The notes beneath the pieces are model-generated. The model had not been told where the DNA came from. It saw only the letters and a program-made list of their open reading frames with translations, and ran no database searches. A program made the position numbers and the translations under genes. A stretch of 64,000 nucleotides of DNA from UBA2966 sp965242505 (GTDB lineage Bacteria > Pseudomonadota > Alphaproteobacteria > UBA2966), in NCBI GenBank assembly GCA_965242505.1, contig OZ251449.1:1-64000 (forward strand), given 5' to 3'. Numbering within the stretch: the first letter of the stretch is position 1; each line of letters opens with the position of its first letter. Below, piece after piece: positions 33,516 through 41,681 of this stretch.

Positions 33516-34793
33516 ATGGGGAACCGCCGCGCGGCGGCGGCGCCGGGTCCCCGGTCCGCGGCCGGCGCGCCCCCCGCGTTCTGGCGGCGCCCGGCGTTCG
33601 CGCTCCTCTGCGGAACCCTGATCGTCTTCATCTCCCTGGGAATCCGCAACAGCTTCGGCGTCTTCCTGCGGCCCGTCAGCCTCGACCTGGGCTGGGGCCG
33701 GGAAGCCCTGTCGCTGGCCCTCGCGACGCAGGCCCTGCTGGTCGGGGCCGCCGCGCCCCTCGCCGGGATGCTCGCCGACCGATGGGGCGCGCCCCGGGTC
33801 ATCATGATCGGCGGCCTGCTGTTCTCGTCCGGCGTGTTCCTGATGGCGCGGTCCACCACGCCCGAGGGCATGCTCGCGAGCGGCGGCGCGCTCGCCGGCC
33901 TCGGCCTCGGCGCCTGCGGGTTTCCCCTGGTGCTCGCCGTCGTCGGCCAGATCGCGCCGGAAGCCAGACGAAGCCTGTGGCTGGGAATCGTGGCGGCCGG
34001 CGGGGTCGGCGGCCAGCTCTTCCTCATCCCGCTGAGCCAGTTCCTGGTGTCCGCCTACGACTGGTTCGTCGGCCTGACCACGCTGGCGTTGATCGCCGGC
34101 GTCATCGTCCCGCTCGCCTTCTCGGCCTCGCGCGCCCACGACTCCCGCGTTTCCGGGACGGCCGGCGGGGACGCGGCCATCGGCCTCGCCGCGGCGCTGC
34201 GGGAGGCCGCGGGCCATCGCGGCTTCCTGCTGTTGACGGTCGGGTTCTACGTGTGCGGGTTCCAGGTCCAGTTCCTGAGCGCGCATCTGCCGGCCTACCT
34301 CGTCGACAGGGGGTTCGGCGCCTACTTCGGCGCCTCGATGCTGGTGGTGATCGCGCTCGCCAACATGGTCGGCGGCGTGAGCTTCGGCTATCTCGGGGGG
34401 CGCCTCTCGAAGAAGAACCTCCTGAGCGCGATCTACATGGCGCGGGCCGTCGCCATCTGCGCCTTCGTCTCGCTGCCCGCCACCCATGCCTCGGTGGTCG
34501 CGTTCGCCGCGACGATCGGGTTCCTGTGGCTGTGCACCATCCCGCTGACGGTCGGCATCGTCGGACAGGTCTTCGGCATGCGTCACGTGGCCGTGCTGTA
34601 CGGCGTCACGTTCTTCAGCCACCAGCTGGGCAGCTTCACCGGCGTCTGGCTGGGCGGCCGGCTGTTCGACGCGACCGGAAGCTACGACGCGATCTGGTGG
34701 CTTCTCGTCGGCCTGGGCGTCGTCGCGTCCGTCCTGCACATGCCGATCGACGAGCGGCCCGTGCCGCGCCTGGCCGGCGCCGGCGCGGGGTGA
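33516..34793 (+). CDS. Major facilitator superfamily transporter
   Basis: About 425 residues with twelve predictable hydrophobic segments and the MFS loop 2-3 motif MLADRWGAPRVIM. GIRNSFGVFLRPVSLDLGW is typical of the oxalate/formate antiporter-monocarboxylate group. It is an inner-membrane carrier for an organic anion, perhaps the substrate of the neighbouring catabolic genes. ATG 33516 is used; a GTG one codon earlier is possible. C-terminal MPIDERPVPRL is cytoplasmic. Confidence 0.87.
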   Translation: MGNRRAAAAPGPRSAAGAPPAFWRRPAFALLCGTLIVFISLGIRNSFGVFLRPVSLDLGWGREALSLALATQALLVGAAAPLAGMLADRWGAPRVIMIGGLLFSSGVFLMARSTTPEGMLASGGALAGLGLGACGFPLVLAVVGQIAPEARRSLWLGIVAAGGVGGQLFLIPLSQFLVSAYDWFVGLTTLALIAGVIVPLAFSASRAHDSRVSGTAGGDAAIGLAAALREAAGHRGFLLLTVGFYVCGFQVQFLSAHLPAYLVDRGFGAYFGASMLVVIALANMVGGVSFGYLGGRLSKKNLLSAIYMARAVAICAFVSLPATHASVVAFAATIGFLWLCTIPLTVGIVGQVFGMRHVAVLYGVTFFSHQLGSFTGVWLGGRLFDATGSYDAIWWLLVGLGVVASVLHMPIDERPVPRLAGAGAG

Positions 34794-34903
34794 ACGATCC
34801 GCCGTCGAGACGTCCGGCGGCTTCCGCTATATTCGGCAGTCGTTCGCGCGCGCCGGGTTTCGGCGCGCCGGGCACAGTCCACTGGCCGCGACAAGGGGCT
34901 GCG

Positions 34904-36421
34904 ATGACGGACGCGATCATGGAAACGGAAAGCGGGACGGCGCGGGACGCACTCAAGCTCGAAGTGACGGATTTCGGGCCGATCGTCGAGGCCGGAATCG
35001 ATCTGCGTCCGTTGACGGTGTTCGTCGGGCCGAGCAACACGGGCAAGTCCTGGCTGGCGATCCTGATCTATGCGCTGCATCGCTTTTTCAGTAGCGACGC
35101 GGCGTTCACGTTACCGAGTTACTGGAGCTTTGGCGGCCGTGGGCGCGCGGAAGCGCCGCCCGCGGCCATCGACGCTCTCCGCGAATTCACGACTCGCCGG
35201 GAGTCGGCAGACTCGGCAAGCGGTTTCCTGCCTTCTCCGGTCGTGGACTGGATACGGAACGGGGTCGATGCGAGCGGAGTCGCCCTGGGCCGCGAGATCC
35301 TCCGCTGTTTCGGCATCGACGAGATTCGCGCGCTGGTCCGCAAGGGACGGAGAAGCGGCGCACGCATCGTTCTGCGACGGCGTGTTCCGCGCGCATCGGC
35401 GCGTTTCGCGCATGTGTTGACGATCGCTGCGGGCGCCGCCGAATTCAGAGCGGCGATCTCCGGGGAAACGCCGATATGGATCGATGCCGTGAATATCCAT
35501 GAGATAGAAAGATATGTGCGTACCCTGGAGGCCGAAGAGAAGGGCTCTGAAAGACGGGAGTTGTTCGTTCGGCGTGCGATGAACGCCGTGGGTAATCTCG
35601 TCGTGCCCTATCTCGTCGACCCCCTGCATCTACCCGCGTATTATCTTCCCGCTGATCGGACCGGGGTGATGCATGCGCACAGCGTGGTCGTCAGCGCCTT
35701 GATCGGGAGCGCGCCGACGGCCGGCCTGCGCCCGGCGGCGCGCACGCCCATGCTCTCGGGGGTATTGGCCGATTTTCTTGAGCAACTCATCGAGATCGAC
35801 CGCCCGTGGCGTTCGCGACGAAGACGCGAACGCGATCTCGGCGCCCGGATCGAGGAAGCGATTCTCCTGGGGTCGGTGAACGTCGACAGATCGGAGGCGA
35901 TCGACTATCCGCGCTTCACCTATCGGCCGGCAGGATGGAAAGACGCCCTGCCCTTGATGAACGCCTCGTCCATGGTGTCGGAACTGGCTCCGGTCGTGCT
36001 GTATCTGCGTCATATGGTCGGACCCGGCAATGTATTGATCATCGAGGAGCCGGAATCGCATCTGCATCCCGCCATGCAGGTCGAGTTCACCCGTCAGCTT
36101 GCGGCGCTCGTGCGTTCGGGCGTCAGAGTGATTGTCACGACGCACAGCGAATGGCTGCTCGAGGAGCTCGCCAATGTCGTTCGGCGCTCCGGACTTCCCG
36201 GGGCGACGCGAAAGGGGGGGACGGACGGTGATCAGGTGGCTCTTCGTTCCGATCAGGTCGGCGCCTGGCTGTTCGAGCCGAAGATGCGGCCCAGGGGATC
36301 GGTCGTAAGGGAAATCCATCTCGATGATTCGGGGCTGTATCCGTCCGGCTTCGACGACGTCGCGGCCGCGCTCCACAACGACTGGGCCGAAATCTCGAGC
36401 CGTATCGAGAACGGGCCGTGA
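34904..36421 (+). CDS. AAA/ABC-type ATPase, OLD-family-like, of a candidate two-gene conflict module
   Basis: 505 residues. Walker A GPSNTGKSW is at 42-50, directly after a short N-terminal strand as in OLD/RecF-like AAA_15 ATPases. A long insert (residues about 60-370) is helical and basic. The C-terminal half gives VLIIEEPESHLHPAMQ (signature and Walker B) and VIVTTHSEWLLEELAN (H-loop). No TOPRIM domain is visible, unlike full OLD or GajA. ATG 34904 has AAGGGG upstream. It overlaps the next gene by GTGA. Relatives pair with nucleases in Septu, PARIS and retron systems. Confidence 0.8.
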   Translation: MTDAIMETESGTARDALKLEVTDFGPIVEAGIDLRPLTVFVGPSNTGKSWLAILIYALHRFFSSDAAFTLPSYWSFGGRGRAEAPPAAIDALREFTTRRESADSASGFLPSPVVDWIRNGVDASGVALGREILRCFGIDEIRALVRKGRRSGARIVLRRRVPRASARFAHVLTIAAGAAEFRAAISGETPIWIDAVNIHEIERYVRTLEAEEKGSERRELFVRRAMNAVGNLVVPYLVDPLHLPAYYLPADRTGVMHAHSVVVSALIGSAPTAGLRPAARTPMLSGVLADFLEQLIEIDRPWRSRRRRERDLGARIEEAILLGSVNVDRSEAIDYPRFTYRPAGWKDALPLMNASSMVSELAPVVLYLRHMVGPGNVLIIEEPESHLHPAMQVEFTRQLAALVRSGVRVIVTTHSEWLLEELANVVRRSGLPGATRKGGTDGDQVALRSDQVGAWLFEPKMRPRGSVVREIHLDDSGLYPSGFDDVAAALHNDWAEISSRIENGP

Positions 36422-36894
36422 CCGGTTTGGTGAAGAGGGTCCGCGACGCGCTCGACCCGAGGTGCCTCGTCAACGGAGGACTGAACAGGGGCGGTTGCAA
36501 GGTCTCCATGGCGCGCGCGCCGAAACCGCGGCTGGCGGTCGATTTCGACAGACCGGGAACGTGGCTCCCCTTGGGCGCGACGCGCTGTGATTTTCTTGTC
36601 GTCGCCGAAGGCGGCGACGGCGTCGGGTGGGTCGCGCCGCTGGAACTGAAGCGGGGCCGGCTTCACGCCGGCGAGGCCGTAAGGCAGCTCCAGGCAGGGG
36701 CTCGCGCGGCCGAACGACTCATACCTTCGGGCGAACCCCTCAGATTCCGCCCCGTCGTGGCGACCGGCCGCGTGCCCAAGGCGGAAAGACGCAGGCTGAG
36801 AGGCAACGACGGCAGGATACGGCTTCATGGGCATGTGGAGGCGGTCCGGCTGATGTCGTGCGGCGACCGGTTGGCCCGAGTGCTCCACCCTTGA
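36418..36894 (+). CDS. Small PD-(D/E)XK-like nuclease candidate
   Basis: 158 residues, basic, unrecognised by family. It starts at GTG 36418 inside the stop of the ATPase gene. The arrangement D58 (RCDFLVVAE), then APLELKRGR with E76-x-K78 and a following helix HAGEAVRQLQAGARAAERL, is what one expects of a PD-(D/E)XK nuclease core such as Hjc or VRR-Nuc-like folds. The ATPase partner suggests an ATP-gated effector. The assignment rests on motif spacing only. Confidence 0.55.
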   Translation: MTGLVKRVRDALDPRCLVNGGLNRGGCKVSMARAPKPRLAVDFDRPGTWLPLGATRCDFLVVAEGGDGVGWVAPLELKRGRLHAGEAVRQLQAGARAAERLIPSGEPLRFRPVVATGRVPKAERRRLRGNDGRIRLHGHVEAVRLMSCGDRLARVLHP

Positions 36895-36928
36895 CCTGTG
36901 CGCCGTGGACGCCGGCGGGCCGTCGCAT

Positions 36929-37870
36929 TCAGCTGCCGGCCGCCTTCGCGGCCACGATGGCGGCGATGAAGGTCGCCGCCAGACGCGCCTCGGGCGGGTC
37001 GGCCCTCGACGTCAGCACGATCGGCGCCTTGGCGCCCATGACCACGCCGGCCGCCGTGGCGCTCATGAAATAGACCATCTGCTTGAACAGGATGTTGCCG
37101 GCCTCGATGTTGGGCGCGACGAGGACGTCGGCGTTGCCCGCGACCGGGCCGTCGATGCCCTTCAGCCGGGCGGCCTCGGGCGAGACCGCATTGTCGAAGC
37201 CGAAGGGGCCGTCGACCGCGGCGCCCGTCACCGCGCCGTCGGCCGCGCGGGCGGCGACCTCGGCGGCCTGGACGCTCGACGGCATGGCGGGGTTCACGAC
37301 TTCGGCGCCCGAGAGGAGCGCCACGCGAGGCTCCCCGGGGGGCTCCCGGGGATCGATGGCCCGGGCGAGTTCGACGGCGTTGTTGACGATGTCGAGCATC
37401 TCGTCCGCGTCGGGCCGGACGTTGACCACCGCATCGGTGACGTAGAGCACGCCGTCGCGGCCCGGGGCCGTCATGTGGAAGACGTGGCTCGCGCGGCGGT
37501 CCGCGCGAAGGCCGGCGTCCCGGCGCAGGACCGCGCGCATCAGCGCGTCGGTGTGCACGTGGCCCTTCATGATCGCCGCCGCCTCGCCGCCCCTGGCGAG
37601 CGCCGCCGCGGCCTCCGCCTTCCTCGCCTCGTCCGCCTCGTCGACGACGCGGATCCCGCCCAGGTCCCAGCCGGCCCCGGCGGCGAGGGAGCGGACGACG
37701 CCGGCCTCGCCGATCAGCACGGGCTCGATGACGCCCGCCTCGGTGGCCCGCCGCGCGCTTTCGAGGGCGATCGGGTGGTCGGCGCCCGCCACGGCCATCG
37801 CGACGCGGGGCAGCCCGCGCGCGAGCTCCGGCAGATATCCGGGAACCTCGAAGGGCTCCGTGCTCAACAT
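36929..37870 (-). CDS. pta: Phosphate acetyl/butyryltransferase family protein
   Basis: 313 residues, the size of single-domain Pta/Ptb. Family features include the start ARGLPRVAMAVAGADHPIAL, AAIMKGHVHTDALMRAVL, and the active-site end GNADVLVAPNIEAGNILFKQ. It converts acetyl phosphate to acetyl-CoA. It lies 84 bp downstream of xsc on the same strand, the classical pairing in taurine and sulfoacetaldehyde catabolism, so it should handle the acetyl phosphate released by Xsc. Confidence 0.85.
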   Translation of the reverse strand: MLSTEPFEVPGYLPELARGLPRVAMAVAGADHPIALESARRATEAGVIEPVLIGEAGVVRSLAAGAGWDLGGIRVVDEADEARKAEAAAALARGGEAAAIMKGHVHTDALMRAVLRRDAGLRADRRASHVFHMTAPGRDGVLYVTDAVVNVRPDADEMLDIVNNAVELARAIDPREPPGEPRVALLSGAEVVNPAMPSSVQAAEVAARAADGAVTGAAVDGPFGFDNAVSPEAARLKGIDGPVAGNADVLVAPNIEAGNILFKQMVYFMSATAAGVVMGAKAPIVLTSRADPPEARLAATFIAAIVAAKAAGS

Positions 37871-37954
37871 GGTCCGCGCCTCACGGAAACGGGCCGCGCC
37901 GTGCGCCGCGCCGGACGCAGGGCGGCGATGCGGGCGGCGGGCGCGTCGGGCCGC

Positions 37955-39736
37955 CTACGCGCCGGCCTGGGGCCGCATGTCCGCCGGGTCGATGCCGGCG
38001 ACCCTGACCGGCGCCGTCATCGCGTCGCGGCGGAACGGTTCGCCCAGCTCCTGGTTCAGGACGACCTCGATGAAGGTGGTCTCGTCCCTCTCCATCTGCC
38101 CGTCGATCGCGTCCGACAACGCCTGCGTCAGGCCGCTCATGGTCGCCACCTGGACGCCCTTGAAGCCGCAGGCCTCGGCGACTCCGGCGAATCGCACGTC
38201 GAGGTCGAGTTCGGTGCCGACGAAGTTGTCGTCGAACCACAACGTGGTGTTCCGCTTCTCGGCGCCCCACTGGTAGTTCCGGAAGACGATCATCGTGATC
38301 GGCGGCCACTCGTCGCGGCCGCAGGACGACATCTCGTTCATGGAGATGCCGAAGGCGCCATCGCCGGCGAAACCGACCACCGGCGTCTCGGGCCTGGCGA
38401 TCTTCGCTCCGATGATCGCCGGGAACCCGTACCCGCAGGGGCCGAACAGGCCCGGCGCCAGGTACTTGCGGCCCTCCTCGAAGGTCGGATAGGCGTTGCC
38501 GATGGCGCAGTTGTTGCCGATGTCCGACGAGATGATCGCTTCCTGGGGCAGGGCCGCCTGGATGGCCCGCCACGCCATGCGCGGACTCATGCGGTCGGGC
38601 TGGGACGCGCGGGCGCGTTCGTTCCAGGTCGTTCCGGGATCGTCCTCCTCGTGGTCCATCGACGACAGCAGTTGCAGCCAGGCCGATTTCGTCTGCGCGA
38701 CGACCTCCTCGCGCTCCTTGCGCCCCTCGTCGCCGGCCGTGGCGGAGAGCCTGGCGAGGAGTTGCTCGGCGACGGCCCTGGCGTCGCCCTGGATGGCGAC
38801 GGTCACCGGCTTGGTCAGGCCGATGCGGTCGGAGTTGATGTCGACCTGGATCAGCTTCGCGTCCCCGGGCCAGTACTCGATCCCGTAGCAGGGCAGGGTC
38901 GAGAAGGGGTTGAGGCGGGTGCCGAGAGCCAGGACGACGTCGGCCTTCGATACGAGCTCCATGGCGGCCTTCGAGCCGTTGTAGCCGAGCGGGCCGACCG
39001 ACAGCGGATGGCTGCCCGGGAAGGCGTCGTTGTGCTGGTAGTTGCAGCACACTGGGGCCGACAGCTTCTCGGCGAGCCTGACCGACGCCTGGATGCCGCC
39101 GGACAGCACCACGCCGGCGCCGTTCAGCATCACCGGGAACCTGGCTCTGGACAGGAGGCCGGCCGCTTCCTCGATGGCGGCCGCGCCGCCGCGCGGGCGC
39201 TCCAGGCGCACGATCCGCGGCAGCTCGATGTCGACGACGCGCGTCCAGTAGTCGCGCGGCACGTTGATCTGGGCCGGCGCCGACAGCCGGAAGGCGTTCT
39301 CGATGACGCGGTTCAGCACCTCGGCCATGCGCGTGGGGTCGCGGACCTCCTCCTGATAGCAGACCATGTCCTCGAACAGCTTCATCTGCTCGATTTCCTG
39401 GAAGCCGCCCTGGCCGATGGTCTTGTTGGCGGCTTGCGGCGTCACCAGCAGCAACGGCGTATGGTTCCAGTACGCGGTCTTCACCGGCGTCACGAAGTTG
39501 GTGATGCCGGGGCCGTTCTGCGCCACCATCATGCACATCTTGCCCGAGGCGCGGGTGTAGCCGTCGGCCATCATGCCGGCGTTGCACTCGTGCGCGCAGT
39601 CCCAGAACGTGATCCCCGCCGCGGGGAAGAGGTCGGAGATGGGCATCATCGCCGAGCCGATGATGCCGAAGGCGTGTTCGACGCCGTGCATCTGGAGCAC
39701 CTTCACGAAGGCTTCTTCCGTGGTCATCTTCGTCAT
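37955..39736 (-). CDS. xsc: Sulfoacetaldehyde acetyltransferase (ThDP enzyme)
   Basis: 593 residues, full length. It splits sulfoacetaldehyde with phosphate into acetyl phosphate and sulfite. N-terminal ThDP domain: HGVEHAFGIIGSAMMPISDL and the catalytic Glu region DCAHECNAGMMADGY. C-terminal ThDP-binding motif: GDGAFGISMNEMSSCGR, with FRNYQWGAEKRN typical of Xsc rather than acetolactate synthase. ATG 39736 has GGGAGGG upstream. With pta downstream it forms the terminal desulfonation unit; SauS-like and ligase genes at 22.9-26.3 kb could supply its substrate. A sulfite oxidase or exporter is not seen in the window. Confidence 0.92.
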   Translation of the reverse strand: MTKMTTEEAFVKVLQMHGVEHAFGIIGSAMMPISDLFPAAGITFWDCAHECNAGMMADGYTRASGKMCMMVAQNGPGITNFVTPVKTAYWNHTPLLLVTPQAANKTIGQGGFQEIEQMKLFEDMVCYQEEVRDPTRMAEVLNRVIENAFRLSAPAQINVPRDYWTRVVDIELPRIVRLERPRGGAAAIEEAAGLLSRARFPVMLNGAGVVLSGGIQASVRLAEKLSAPVCCNYQHNDAFPGSHPLSVGPLGYNGSKAAMELVSKADVVLALGTRLNPFSTLPCYGIEYWPGDAKLIQVDINSDRIGLTKPVTVAIQGDARAVAEQLLARLSATAGDEGRKEREEVVAQTKSAWLQLLSSMDHEEDDPGTTWNERARASQPDRMSPRMAWRAIQAALPQEAIISSDIGNNCAIGNAYPTFEEGRKYLAPGLFGPCGYGFPAIIGAKIARPETPVVGFAGDGAFGISMNEMSSCGRDEWPPITMIVFRNYQWGAEKRNTTLWFDDNFVGTELDLDVRFAGVAEACGFKGVQVATMSGLTQALSDAIDGQMERDETTFIEVVLNQELGEPFRRDAMTAPVRVAGIDPADMRPQAGA

Positions 39737-39839
39737 GTCTGGCAACCCTCCCTGGCCGCGGCCGTCTCGCCCCGCCGTTCGCGGCGGAGTCTTACGCCAT
39801 CGCCCCCGTCCGGGCAAGTTGGCGAACGCGCGGGGCGGC

Positions 39840-39912
39840 GCGTCCCCTCTTCTCCCTCCCCCTTGCAGGGGGAGGGTCGGGGTGGGGGTCGCGGCGCCAA
39901 GGGGGAGGAAGA
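39840..39912. repeat. Palindromic element core, copy 7
   Basis: CTCCCTCCCCCTTGCAGGGGGAGGG palindrome and GGTCGGGGTGGGGGTCGCGG tail in the divergent region between xsc and the LLM gene. The remainder of 39737-40111 holds only an untyped GC-rich leader. Confidence 0.75.
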
Positions 39913-40111
39913 GCGCGAACGGCCCGCTCGGCGTCGAGCCCCTCGAGCCTCGGCGCGGTCCGCGCCCGGCGGGCGGCGTTCGACGCGCGGAATCGCGGAA
40001 CTTCACGGTTCCGCCTCCGGGCGGTATGCTTGGCGCCGCTTCGCGCGGACCGGGCCCGTCGCCGCGGCGGCCGGGCGGTCCGGAATCCCCTGGGAATCGG
40101 AGGGCGCGTCC

Positions 40112-41173
40112 ATGGAATTCGGAATCTTCAGCCTGCTCAGCCGCCGACGGGAGTCGCAGACGATCAACGGCATCGTCGAGGAGGCGGCGGAGACCGTCAG
40201 GCTGGCCGACCGGGCGGGCTTCGCCACGGCCTGGTTCCCCGAACACCACTACTCGAACTACTCGATCGCGCCGTCGCCGTTGATGATGTGCGCCTACTGC
40301 GCCCCCGTCACCCGCCGGATCAAGCTCGGCACGGCCATCGTCATCGGCGCGCTCTATCACCCGGCGCGGCTCCTGTCGGAGGTGGCCTTCGTCGACGGCA
40401 TGACCGACGGCCGGCTCGTCCTCGGCGTCGGCAGCGGCTATCAGCCCCACGAGTTCGCGCGCTTCGGCGTCGCCCTCGAGCACTCGCCTGACATCACCGA
40501 GGAGGTGCTGGACATCGTGGAGGGCGGGCTCGCCAACGACTCCTTCGAGTACCGCGGCAAGCACTTCGATTTCCCGCGCACCCACATGGCGCTGCGGCCC
40601 GCGCAGGACCCCATGCCCGAGATCTGGATCGCCGGCAACAACGCCCGGATACAGCGCCGGGCGGCCCGGAGCGGCTATCCGCTGACCATCACGGCGCTGG
40701 TGAAGGACATCGACTTCGTAGCCGGCCTGCGCGAGACGGCGGAGCGGAACTGGAGGGATGCGGGCGTCGACCCGGCGGACATGCGGCTCGCCACGCTCCG
40801 CTTCGCCTACGTCACCGGCGATCGCGAGGACGCCCTGGAGTTCGCCGACAACGCGCGGTTCCAGTACCGGCTGGCCCGCCACCTGCGTTTCCGCGAGGAG
40901 GAGCTGGAGCGGGGCCTGCTGCCGGAGGCGCCCTTCGAGGACGAACCGACGCTGGAGGAACTCATCGCCAACAACCCCATCGGCGATCCGGAAACGGTCG
41001 CGGAGCGTATCGTCGAGGAAGCGCGCAGGGTCGGTTCGTTCCACATGAGCCTGTTCATGCACGTCGGCTCGATGCCGCTCCGCAAGTCGATGCGGTCGAT
41101 CGAGCGCTTCGCCTCCGAGGTCATGCCCGTGGTGGAGAAGGAGCTGGGCGGGCCGGCCGCCGCCGCCGCGTGA
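40112..41173 (+). CDS. LLM-class flavin-dependent monooxygenase
   Basis: 353 residues of the bacterial luciferase-like family. The TIM-barrel start EFGIFSLLSRRRESQTING, FATAWFPEHHYSNYS (the conserved EHH) and LVLGVGSGYQPHEFARFG are diagnostic. It uses reduced flavin and O2; the substrate is unknown and desulfonation, dehalogenation or Baeyer-Villiger chemistry are all known in the family. GGAGGG precedes ATG 40112. It lies 40 bp before the glutamate mutase genes, perhaps in the same unit. Confidence 0.85.
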   Translation: MEFGIFSLLSRRRESQTINGIVEEAAETVRLADRAGFATAWFPEHHYSNYSIAPSPLMMCAYCAPVTRRIKLGTAIVIGALYHPARLLSEVAFVDGMTDGRLVLGVGSGYQPHEFARFGVALEHSPDITEEVLDIVEGGLANDSFEYRGKHFDFPRTHMALRPAQDPMPEIWIAGNNARIQRRAARSGYPLTITALVKDIDFVAGLRETAERNWRDAGVDPADMRLATLRFAYVTGDREDALEFADNARFQYRLARHLRFREEELERGLLPEAPFEDEPTLEELIANNPIGDPETVAERIVEEARRVGSFHMSLFMHVGSMPLRKSMRSIERFASEVMPVVEKELGGPAAAAA

Positions 41174-41213
41174 CGCGAGCCGACGGAGCACTTCTCCCGG
41201 GACGGGGGCGCGC

Positions 41214-41681
41214 GTGACCGGAACGCTCGATCCCGCCGAACGGCGCGGCGTCACCCTGGTGACCGGCGTCATCGGTTCCGACACGCACATCGTCGGCAAC
41301 CGCATCCTGTCGATGGCGCTGGAGGAGGCGGGGTACGCCGTCGTCGCCCTCGGCGCCCTGACGCCGGCGGACGAGTTCGTCAAGGCGGCCGTCGAGACGG
41401 CGGCCGACGGCATCATGGTCTCGTCGCTCTACGGCCAGGGCGAGCTCGACTGCCGCGGCTTTCGCGATTTGTGCGTGGAGGCCGGCCTCGACGACGTCCT
41501 GCTCTACGTCGGCGGCAACCTCGTGGTGGGCAAGACCCCGTGGAACGTGGTGGAGAAACGCTTCCTGGACATGGGCTTCGACCGCGCCTTTCCGCCGGGC
41601 GCGCGGACCCGCGAGGTCGTCGACGCCCTGGACCGGGACTTCGCCGCGCGCGCCCGGGGCGGACGGACCGCGGACTCGTGA
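41214..41681 (+). CDS. glmS: Methylaspartate (glutamate) mutase sigma subunit, B12-binding
   Basis: 155 residues. The adenosylcobalamin-binding signature D-x-H-x2-G is D23-T-H25-I-V-G28 within IGSDTHIVGNRILS, followed by GALTPADEF and VSSLYGQGELDC. The histidine supplies the lower cobalt ligand. It starts at GTG 41214 and overlaps the glmL start (GTGA). With GlmE at 43101 it forms a mutase interconverting glutamate and 3-methylaspartate. Confidence 0.88.
   Translation: MTGTLDPAERRGVTLVTGVIGSDTHIVGNRILSMALEEAGYAVVALGALTPADEFVKAAVETAADGIMVSSLYGQGELDCRGFRDLCVEAGLDDVLLYVGGNLVVGKTPWNVVEKRFLDMGFDRAFPPGARTREVVDALDRDFAARARGGRTADS

Noticed and set aside
37955..39736. Acetolactate synthase or 3D-(3,5/4)-trihydroxycyclohexane-1,2-dione hydrolase
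   Set aside because: Motifs such as NEMSSCGR and FRNYQWGAEKRN, and the adjacent phosphotransacetylase, fit Xsc.
36905..41173. A 1422-codon plus-strand frame
   Set aside because: It is antisense to pta and xsc in GC-rich DNA; only its 3' part from ATG 40112 encodes a recognisable LLM protein.
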